A stretch of 64,000 nucleotides of DNA from Rhizobium sp. CG5. Lineage in GTDB: Bacteria > Pseudomonadota > Alphaproteobacteria > Rhizobiales > Rhizobiaceae. Below, piece by piece: positions 58,647-64,000 of this stretch. The notes below the pieces were generated by a model that was not told the DNA's origin, did no database searches, and worked only from the letters and a program-made list of their open reading frames with translations. Made by a program: the position numbers and the translations under genes. The first letter of the stretch is position 1. The number at the start of each line of letters is the position of its first letter. Location: positions 1 to 64,000 of the forward strand of contig NZ_JABAEF010000014.1 in the NCBI RefSeq assembly GCF_023701945.1. Reading direction: 5' to 3'.

Positions 58647-58997
58647 CTATCGACGTTCATACCGCTCCAGCGGCATGGGAACGGAGAGCGGGGCTGCGAC
58701 CAGCGCCATCGCAAGACCTTTGGCCGGCGACGCCTTCTGCGGCATCAGAGCGGCGAGTTTTTCGGCGGACATTTCCTGGCGAATGGCCACGCGTCCGGCC
58801 AAGAGGTACGGATCGACTGGAATGCAGTCACCATAGATCAGAGCAGCGAGCCTCTCGGCCTTGCGGATCTCATGGTCGAGATCGGCCCTGCAGGCCTTCG
58901 AATCAACATAGGAAATGACGACAACCGGCTCCTGAACACAGGATGCCTGATCGGATTGGCAGGCGACCAGCACCATAATCGCAGCAAAGCTCATCAT
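58647..58997 (-). CDS. Small lipoprotein under stress-sigma control
   Basis: A 116-residue protein with a short signal ending in a lipobox-like VLVAC (Cys13), then Cys-containing segments (ASCVQEP, SKACRADLD, YGDCIP). No family is recognised. The start (ATG 58997 or 58994) has AAGGAGAGCG upstream, which decides it over longer frames. An EcfG-type promoter ends 25 bases before the start, so it should be induced in the general stress response and placed in the periplasm. Confidence 0.75.
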   Translation of the reverse strand: MMSFAAIMVLVACQSDQASCVQEPVVVISYVDSKACRADLDHEIRKAERLAALIYGDCIPVDPYLLAGRVAIRQEMSAEKLAALMPQKASPAKGLAMALVAAPLSVPMPLERYERR

Positions 58998-59021
58998 TGT
59001 CGCTCTCCTTGTGCGAAGAAG

Positions 59022-59046
59022 AACGCGCCAATGTCGCTAAGGTTCC
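59022..59046 (-). promoter_or_regulatory. EcfG-type promoter of the small lipoprotein
   Basis: GGAAC (59042-59046) and CGTT (59022-59025) on the minus strand with a 16-base spacer, 25 bases before the start at 58997. Confidence 0.8.
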
Positions 59047-59077
59047 AAACACGCCGGTACTGGCTCCTGCGGGACGT

Positions 59078-60148
59078 TTAAGTCTCCGGGCCTTCTGCTC
59101 CGTGAATGAGCTGATGGATATATTCGAGCTTTGCTGCAACCGGTACCGAAAGCACGAACGGATAGAGATCTCTTTGGCCCATGCTGCGGTTGATGCTGTT
59201 GACCGCAAGGGTCAGCGGCACCCAGGCATTGACCAGCACGGTCGCGTTGAACGCCTTGTACGGGTCGAATGTGACGCGAAGCGCCAACCCCTCGCTGTCC
59301 GTTTCCGGCTGGGTTCGCAAGCCGAAGGCATGAGCGGTCTCCAGCGCATCGACGATATGGAAATAATGCGCCCAGGTCTCGGCGAAGTCCTCCCAGGGAT
59401 GGCACGAAGCATAGGCGCTGATAAAGGCCTGGTCCCAGCCCGGTTGCGGACCGTTGGCATAGTATTGCTGCAGGGCACCATTATAATCCTGGCTATCGTC
59501 TCCGAACACCGCCCTGCACTGGTCGAGATGGCCGCCATCGCGGACCAACCGATCCCAATAGTAATGGCCGATCTCGTGCCGGAAATGTCCAACGAGGGTC
59601 CGGAACGGTTCGCCCAGCGAGACGCGTCGTGCTTCCCGCTCGGCATCGGATGCCTCGGCGATATTGAGAGTAATGAGGCCGGAGTCGTGACCGGTCAGAA
59701 CAGGCGCCGCATCATTCGCGCCGGCATTGTCGGCCAGAAAATCGAAAGCCAGACCTTCTTGCGGATCCTGCGTACGGGTGATCAGCGGCAGTCTAAATCG
59801 CATCAGCGAGTAGAAAAGATACCGTTTGGCCGCTTCGATCTTGCGCCAGTTTTCGGCATTGGTGAGGTCGCCAAGGTCAGGGATTGTCGTATTGTGGCGG
59901 CAGGCCAGGCAAAAGCCACCCGGCTCATCATCCTCCACCAGCCAATTGCAGGCCGCAGCCGACGAATTGCTGCAGAGGCGCGCCTCGTAAGGACTTCCGG
60001 CGCTGTCGCCGATAACATTCCCGGAAGGATCCATCGCGACCATTTCAAAGGAACTTGGCCGATAGCCCAGTCCCGATCCACAGGTCAGGCATGCGCTATT
60101 GTCGAAATGCACTGTGCTCCGGCAATTGGAACAGCTGAAGAGACGCAT
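59078..60148 (-). CDS. Zinc metallopeptidase with zinc-ribbon N-terminus
   Basis: A 356-residue putative zinc metallopeptidase. The N-terminus carries paired cysteines of a zinc ribbon (Cys6, Cys9, Cys20, Cys23) and a second group (Cys59, Cys67, Cys80, Cys83). The catalytic HEIGHYYWD begins at His191, and a downstream WEDFAETWAHY segment offers the third ligand. No signal peptide is seen. ATG 60148 has GGAG upstream, while the open frame extends to 60208. An EcfG-type promoter 84 bases upstream places it in the general stress response. Substrate unknown. Confidence 0.8.
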   Translation of the reverse strand: MRLFSCSNCRSTVHFDNSACLTCGSGLGYRPSSFEMVAMDPSGNVIGDSAGSPYEARLCSNSSAAACNWLVEDDEPGGFCLACRHNTTIPDLGDLTNAENWRKIEAAKRYLFYSLMRFRLPLITRTQDPQEGLAFDFLADNAGANDAAPVLTGHDSGLITLNIAEASDAEREARRVSLGEPFRTLVGHFRHEIGHYYWDRLVRDGGHLDQCRAVFGDDSQDYNGALQQYYANGPQPGWDQAFISAYASCHPWEDFAETWAHYFHIVDALETAHAFGLRTQPETDSEGLALRVTFDPYKAFNATVLVNAWVPLTLAVNSINRSMGQRDLYPFVLSVPVAAKLEYIHQLIHGAEGPET

Positions 60149-60231
60149 CCATAATCTCCAAGGAAGGGAGCGGGTGAAATACAACGATAGCCCCTTGAGG
60201 GCGATCACCGCCGGGAAGGCAAGGCTTCAGA

Positions 60232-60256
60232 AACGCACGGAAACCCGAAAGGTTCC
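60232..60256 (-). promoter_or_regulatory. EcfG-type promoter of the metallopeptidase
   Basis: GGAAC (60252-60256) and CGTT (60232-60235) on the minus strand with a 16-base spacer, 84 bases before the ATG at 60148. Confidence 0.75.
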
Positions 60257-60305
60257 GCCCGCCTCCCTCGCGTAGAGCAACCCATGACGAGGATAGCCGG
60301 CAACC

Positions 60306-61301
60306 CTAATCCGATGCTTCGACCGGAAAGACCAGTTCATAATACACGCCCCGGGCATCGAGCGTATGGGCCATCCGGCCATTGACCGAGGCAGGCACGA
60401 CCCGTTCGAGCACCGTGCTGCCGAAACGACCGCGCGACCGCTGGCCCTCTTCGTCGATCGGCGAGGTCAGCGGCTCCGACCAGGTCACCCGGATTTCATC
60501 GCCGTGCGGCTGCGTCAGTCGCTCGCAGGTGACGCGGATTGTCTTTCGCTGGCTGACGAAATCGCCGTGGCTGACGGCATTGACCACCAGTTCATGCAAT
60601 GCCAGACCGATATGCAAGGAGGCATTCGGCGACAACAGGACATTGTCGCCGGACACCTGGATGAGATTGGCATTCTCCGGGACGTATTTCTCGACCTGCT
60701 GGGTCAGCAACTCGCGGAAATAGGCACCACGCCAGCTCGAATCCGTCACTAAGTCCTGGGACAGCGACAAGGCATGAAGGCGCCCCCGGAATTTCGTCAG
60801 AAAGCCTTCCAGCGTCCCGGAATAGCGGGCCGTCTGGAAAGCGATGCTCTGAATGATCGCCAACAGGTTCTTGGAGCGATGGCTAACTTCCCGCAGCAGC
60901 GCCCGCAGCAGGCGCTCGCGCCGCCGCTCTTCCGTGCGGTCAACGACGACGGTCATCATGCAAAGATTGTTCTTGGAGGTCTCCACCAGCCGGCACCTGA
61001 ACTCGAAGACGCTGTCATCCGGCAGTTCGATCTCCACGTCGCCGCCGTCGCCAGCCTCAATCAGTCCGGATTTCAGTTCCTTGAGCCTCGAGCCGATCTC
61101 GGTTCCGAATATGCCGTCGTCGCTCGGCTCCACATCGGGAGTGAGCGACCAGCGGGGCGGCAATGTTGTAATACAGAGATACTTGCCCTGAGCATCCTGC
61201 AGAATCAAGCTGGCCCCCATGTCCAACAACGCGGAGACGAAAAACTCGCGCAGTTGCGCATCTCCGCGCTGAGGTTCGAACCATGTCAGCCGATGTACCA
61301 A
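60306..61301 (-). CDS. HWE-family sensor histidine kinase
   Basis: A 331-residue soluble histidine kinase: N-terminal PAS-like sensor (about 15-125), dimerisation helix with phosphoacceptor His141 in REVSHRSKNLLAII, and an HWE-type ATPase domain (LHELVVNAVSHG, VTWSEP). No membrane helix is seen. Such kinases phosphorylate PhyR. The start appears to be TTG 61301, with GGAG seven bases upstream; ATG 61220 would cut the sensor. It lies just downstream of phyR on the same strand, so the pair is probably co-expressed as the input of the stress pathway. Confidence 0.87.
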   Translation of the reverse strand: MVHRLTWFEPQRGDAQLREFFVSALLDMGASLILQDAQGKYLCITTLPPRWSLTPDVEPSDDGIFGTEIGSRLKELKSGLIEAGDGGDVEIELPDDSVFEFRCRLVETSKNNLCMMTVVVDRTEERRRERLLRALLREVSHRSKNLLAIIQSIAFQTARYSGTLEGFLTKFRGRLHALSLSQDLVTDSSWRGAYFRELLTQQVEKYVPENANLIQVSGDNVLLSPNASLHIGLALHELVVNAVSHGDFVSQRKTIRVTCERLTQPHGDEIRVTWSEPLTSPIDEEGQRSRGRFGSTVLERVVPASVNGRMAHTLDARGVYYELVFPVEASD

Positions 61302-61429
61302 TGTGCCACTCCGCCGGGCGCCTTGTCCGCACCGCCTGCTGCACCGCTCCCAAACCTCAATGCAGCGGCAAATTTCGAGAACTTATAGATCGATCGACGT
61401 CCTGATGGACGCGCCACCTCCAGCGCAGT

Positions 61430-62218
61430 CTATTGGCGAGTCTGCTCGTTGAAGAACAGGGCCTGGCTGATCAGGGCCTTCACCATGTCGGGATTGAATG
61501 GCTTGGTGACCAGGAAAGCGGGTTCCGGACGTTCGCCGGTCAGCAAGCGCTCGGGAAAGGCTGTGATGAAGATCACCGGAACCGTGTCCACTTTCAAGAT
61601 GTCGTTGATCGCATCGATTCCGGAGCTGCCATCGGCCAACTGGATATCGGCCAGCACCATTTTCGGATGGGTGCGGCCATAAAGATCGATGGCCTCCTTG
61701 TGGGTGCGGGCAATGCCGGTGACCCGGTGGCCGAGATCCTCGACCATCTGTTCGATATCGAGCGCGATCAACGGTTCGTCTTCGATGATCATGATATCGG
61801 TGGCCACCTGCTTGGAGATTTCGGTGGAGGCTTGGTTGAAGATGACCCGGAATTCCTCGTCGCTGACGTCGAGCACTTCGGCCGCTTCTTCTGGCGTGAA
61901 GCCTTCCACGGAGATCAGCAGAAAGGCATGACGTTCCCGTGTCGGCACGGCCGCCAGGTTGGAGGCAGCCCGCTGCTCCCAAGCAAAGGGCGAAGAAACG
62001 GGGCGAACTTCGATATTTGTTGAACCAAATATGGTGGCAAACAGTTTATAGAGCGAGACGCGGTCGCTGCTGGCTTTTGGAAAGACGGAAAGATCCGCAA
62101 TGAGAGCTTCAAGAACTGCTGCTACATAAGCATCTCCGGATGTTTGTGAGCCGGTAACGGCTCTGGCATACCGCCGCAGATAGGGAATGTGGACGGCAAC
62201 GCGGGCAGTAAGGGACAT
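61430..62218 (-). CDS. phyR: General stress response regulator PhyR
   Basis: A 262-residue PhyR: an N-terminal sigma-factor-like domain (about 5-135) fused to a C-terminal receiver with Glu146/Asp147, phosphoacceptor Asp191 (VLADIQLADG), Thr219 and Lys239. When phosphorylated, the sigma-like half binds NepR and frees EcfG. ATG 62218 has GGAGA upstream and gives normal length. It is behind an EcfG-type promoter, giving positive feedback, and upstream of an HWE kinase gene; a second nepR is divergent. Confidence 0.94.
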   Translation of the reverse strand: MSLTARVAVHIPYLRRYARAVTGSQTSGDAYVAAVLEALIADLSVFPKASSDRVSLYKLFATIFGSTNIEVRPVSSPFAWEQRAASNLAAVPTRERHAFLLISVEGFTPEEAAEVLDVSDEEFRVIFNQASTEISKQVATDIMIIEDEPLIALDIEQMVEDLGHRVTGIARTHKEAIDLYGRTHPKMVLADIQLADGSSGIDAINDILKVDTVPVIFITAFPERLLTGERPEPAFLVTKPFNPDMVKALISQALFFNEQTRQ

Positions 62219-62265
62219 GCAGCTTCTCCAATTGGGCACATCATCAGATGCAAACTCGACTACAA

Positions 62266-62290
62266 ACGCACGCTGGAAAAAAATGTTCCC
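62266..62290 (-). promoter_or_regulatory. EcfG-type promoter of phyR
   Basis: GGAAC (62286-62290) and CGTT (62266-62269) on the minus strand with a 16-base spacer, 48 bases before the phyR start. Confidence 0.8.
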
Positions 62291-62367
62291 AACCTGCGGA
62301 ACATTTTTGCTATTACTTTATTCTAGCAGGATAATGATGACACCGTATATGGGTTGATCAGGACATA

Positions 62368-62565
62368 ATGACCATGCCGGGCGACAAGACAGGCCACAAA
62401 AAGCACACAAAAACAACCGATGCTCAGAAAGAAAATGCCAGCACCCTGATCGCCACCAAACTGCGCGGCTACTATGAGAGCATCGTGGAAGAAGGCACGC
62501 CCGATCATTTCCTGGATCTTCTTGAGCGCCTCGACGAAGCTGAACGCAAGCATAAGGCCAAATAG
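62368..62565 (+). CDS. Second NepR-like anti-sigma factor
   Basis: A 65-residue NepR paralogue: TLIATKLRGYYESIVEEGTP then LDLLERLDEAER matches the NepR core encoded at 57975-58187. The N-terminus is Lys-rich and different. ATG 62368 (or 62374) with CAGGACA upstream. It is divergent from phyR. Its upstream region has GGAAC at 62299-62303 but no CGTT at the right distance, so control may differ from that of nepR-ecfG. It may fine-tune or replace NepR under other conditions. Confidence 0.85.
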   Translation: MTMPGDKTGHKKHTKTTDAQKENASTLIATKLRGYYESIVEEGTPDHFLDLLERLDEAERKHKAK

Positions 62566-62606
62566 GCGGATATCAGTCGGAACGTCTTCGGTGTGTCAAC
62601 GCGTTC

Positions 62607-62636
62607 GCCGGACGGCGCCTACGGGCGCAATCCGGC
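62607..62636. terminator. Hairpin between convergent nepR2 and DUF1469 genes
   Basis: GCCGGA (62607-62612) and TCCGGC (62631-62636) enclose a nested GCGCC/GGGCGC pairing. It sits between two convergent genes and could stop both transcripts, although no T-run follows. Confidence 0.4.
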
Positions 62637-62657
62637 AATACATCCCAAAAATTCACG

Positions 62658-63098
62658 TCAATCCTGCTTTGGCGATCGACCGAAACCGTGATTGCGGGCG
62701 ATCAGGAACGCAAAGCCCGAGACCAATGCAACGGTGGTGATCGGATTGTTGCGCAGCAGCCCCGGCAATTCCATCGCCAGGCCCGAACTTAAGGGATCGA
62801 CGGTGAGGCTGGCACGCCGGAGCATAGCCAGACGCTCAGCACGACGATTGGCAAGCGCGACCCAGCCCAGCACCAGCAAGCCGACCAGAATGGCACCGCC
62901 CGAGACGATCAGCGCGGCCCATGCCGGCCCCACTTCCGGGGTGAGAAAGAACCACGACGCCACGATGATCCCCACATAGGCTGTGGCAAACATCACGCCA
63001 GCGATCATATAACCAAAGGTATTGCGCCGGATTTCCTCGACCCGCGGGCCAAAACCCCGCATCGCCATGAAGGCAAGCTGTTCGGCAAGCTTTCCCAT
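62658..63098 (-). CDS. DUF1469/holin-X-like membrane protein
   Basis: A 146-residue protein with two close membrane segments (about 30-50 and 63-83) and a third hydrophobic stretch near the C-terminus (NPITTVALVSGFAFLIA). This resembles small membrane proteins of the DUF1469 (phage holin X-like) group that often accompany DUF883 proteins. It follows the DUF883 gene by 2 bases and should share its EcfG-type promoter. Confidence 0.75.
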   Translation of the reverse strand: MGKLAEQLAFMAMRGFGPRVEEIRRNTFGYMIAGVMFATAYVGIIVASWFFLTPEVGPAWAALIVSGGAILVGLLVLGWVALANRRAERLAMLRRASLTVDPLSSGLAMELPGLLRNNPITTVALVSGFAFLIARNHGFGRSPKQD

Positions 63099-63100
63099 AA

Positions 63101-63442
63101 TTAACGCCGTGTCATCAATGCTGCCAGGAAGCCGACGCCAGCGGCAATGCAGATCGACTGCAGTGGTTTGTTGCGGATATGCGCTTCCAGATCTTCTTCC
63201 GCCGAAACGAGCGAACTGCGGGCGGACTGAATGACTTCGGCCGAGGCTTCAGCCACTTCATTGCCGATTCGCGCTGCACGATTTGTAGCTTCCTGCACCT
63301 TGCCGCTGCCGAAGGAGGCAACCGTGCGGGTCAATTCGGCCAGATCGAGACGCAACTGCTCAAGCTGCGCTTCAATATCGCTGGCACTTGCGGACGCGCC
63401 GTTTGTTCCCGAGATTTTGTCTGTGATGTTTGGATTGGCCAT
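63101..63442 (-). CDS. DUF883/ElaB-YqjD-like protein
   Basis: A 113-residue protein with an amphipathic helical body (EAQLEQLRLDLAELTRTVAS), an alpha-helical linker and a C-terminal membrane anchor SICIAAGVGFLAALM followed by Thr-Arg-Arg. ElaB/YqjD members are inner-membrane proteins that can bind ribosomes in stationary phase. ATG 63442 is chosen over the upstream open frame. It leads a two-gene transcript from an EcfG-type promoter 37 bases upstream. Confidence 0.82.
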   Translation of the reverse strand: MANPNITDKISGTNGASASASDIEAQLEQLRLDLAELTRTVASFGSGKVQEATNRAARIGNEVAEASAEVIQSARSSLVSAEEDLEAHIRNKPLQSICIAAGVGFLAALMTRR

Positions 63443-63478
63443 GGAAAATTCTCCAGTTGAAACAGGATTCGAGGCGTC

Positions 63479-63504
63479 AACGCACGAAGGCGGCAATATG
63501 TTCC
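63479..63504 (-). promoter_or_regulatory. EcfG-type promoter of the DUF883-DUF1469 pair
   Basis: GGAAC (63500-63504) and CGTT (63479-63482) on the minus strand with a 17-base spacer, 37 bases before the DUF883 start. Confidence 0.78.
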
Positions 63505-63581
63505 ACGCGGTTGAGATGAATCCCGTCCGCGTGAGGAGCACGCTGACCTCCTTTTTGAGCAACGGAACCCGCATTTTTTGC

Positions 63582-63606
63582 GGAACCCCTTCGCTCGCCG
63601 CGCGTT
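63582..63606 (+). promoter_or_regulatory. EcfG-type promoter of the CsbD gene
   Basis: GGAAC (63582-63586), 16 bases, CGTT (63603-63606), 55 bases before the ATG at 63661. Confidence 0.78.
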
Positions 63607-63660
63607 ATCAGGCCAGGTGACTTGATACCAAGCACTACCATCAACCAGAAGGAGTTCGAT

Positions 63661-63858
63661 ATGAACTGGAATCAGATTGAAGGCAATTGGGAGCAATTCA
63701 AGGGCAAGGCTCAGGTTCAGTGGGGCAAGCTTACCGGTGACGATCTTGACGTGATCGCCGGCAACCGCAAGCAGCTCGCGGGCCGCATCCAGGAAGTCTA
63801 CGGCAAGACCGAAGAAGAATCCGAACGTGAAATCGACACCTGGCTCGGCAAGAGCTGA
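63661..63858 (+). CDS. CsbD-family stress protein
   Basis: A 65-residue protein of the CsbD family: MNWNQIEGNWEQFKGKAQ, then WGKLTGDDLDVIAGNR and a C-terminal helix ending TWLGKS. CsbD-like proteins are small, soluble, general-stress-induced proteins of unknown function. It has AGAAGGAG just before the ATG, its own EcfG-type promoter and a perfect terminator, so it is a single-gene stress transcript. Confidence 0.92.
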   Translation: MNWNQIEGNWEQFKGKAQVQWGKLTGDDLDVIAGNRKQLAGRIQEVYGKTEEESEREIDTWLGKS

Positions 63859-63888
63859 CCCTTCTGGCGACATGACGTTGCCAACGAG

Positions 63889-63925
63889 ACGGCGCTGCGC
63901 GATGATCGAGCAGCGCCGTTTTTTG
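63889..63925. terminator. Terminator after the CsbD gene
   Basis: ACGGCGCTGC (63889-63898) pairs perfectly with GCAGCGCCGT (63910-63919), followed by T6. It may act on both the csbD transcript and the convergent gene entering from the right. Confidence 0.85.
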
Positions 63926-63953
63926 TTCTCGAATCAGTCCCTTGCATGGAATT

Positions 63954-64000
63954 TCAGTTGATCAGCGCCATCAGCGTCTCCAGCCGGTCGGCATCCCTTG
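63954..64000 (-). CDS. 3' end of a minus-strand gene cut by the window edge
   Basis: The minus strand from 64000 reads an open frame ending ADRLETLMALIN and a TGA at 63954-63956, directly before the csbD terminator. Only about 15 codons are inside the window, so the product cannot be named, and the frame itself is not certain. Confidence 0.4.
   Translation of the reverse strand, partial: RDADRLETLMALIN

Noticed and set aside
62299..62325. GGAAC before the second nepR as an EcfG-type promoter
   Set aside because: No CGTT lies 16-17 bases downstream; only A/T-rich sequence is present.
62579..62605. GGAAC-N18-CGTT on the plus strand
   Set aside because: The spacer is one base longer than the accepted 16-17 and no gene starts downstream; the next gene is on the other strand.
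1..64000. CRISPR arrays, prophage, insertion sequences and tRNA genes
   Set aside because: No spaced direct-repeat array, transposase, integrase or cloverleaf-like sequence was seen by reading; a tRNAscan and IS search would settle this.

Overview
The window reads as chromosomal DNA of an alphaproteobacterium of the Rhizobiaceae (Rhizobium/Agrobacterium group). It is GC-rich. It carries a rhizobial-type intergenic mosaic element, the glxABCD-glnT cluster, an amino acid:[carrier protein] ligase of the type described in Agrobacterium and Bradyrhizobium, and a PhyR/NepR/EcfG general stress response locus with several matching promoters. No tRNA, rRNA body, insertion sequence, prophage or CRISPR array was found.

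Layout. 0-2 kb: a probable rrn promoter firing off the left edge, a small membrane protein, and a cobalamin riboswitch in front of a CbiM-like permease. 2-10 kb: purC, then a TetR regulator and a tripartite RND efflux pump. 10-14 kb: a MerR-XRE-cupin regulator divergent from gabTD, then a VapBC-like toxin-antitoxin pair. 14-17 kb: efp divergent from epmA-epmB, so EF-P and its two lysine-modifying enzymes lie together. 17-23 kb: a compact operon of carrier protein, acyl-CoA dehydrogenase-like flavoprotein, amino acid:carrier-protein ligase and a DUF1839 protein, followed by a GH2 enzyme. 23-34 kb: polysaccharide genes (tandem alpha/beta hydrolase, Wzx-type flippase, GumK-like and GT4 glycosyltransferases, GumC/Wzz-like protein with a decayed kinase domain, polymerase-like membrane protein, GH5 glycanase). 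34-41 kb: glxA, glxBCD, glnT and purU.

40.7-48 kb: a kinase/M23-like/class III PLP fusion, an Lrp-type ligand-binding protein, a LysR regulator, a pipecolate-oxidase-like flavoprotein and an ALDH7-type aminoadipate-semialdehyde dehydrogenase. Together they suggest catabolism of hydroxylysine and lysine/pipecolate meeting at 2-aminoadipate semialdehyde. 48-52 kb: an APH/P-loop fusion convergent with exbB-exbD-tonB. 52-57 kb: ppsA behind a perfect FNR/FixK-type box, convergent pfkB, a Crp/Fnr regulator and a degenerate receiver.

57-64 kb: the general stress response. It contains nepR-ecfG, an HWE histidine kinase, phyR and a second nepR. Seven sites match GGAAC-N16/17-CGTT, each 25-84 bases before a start codon: phyR, nepR-ecfG, DUF1328, a lipoprotein, a zinc metallopeptidase, DUF883-DUF1469 and a CsbD protein.

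The best candidates for undescribed biology are the aminoacyl-carrier-protein operon, with a DUF1839 protein that may be a cysteine acyltransferase, set against a polysaccharide locus, and the proposed hydroxylysine route built around the kinase/phospho-lyase fusion. All functions are inferred from reading the sequence; no database search was run.
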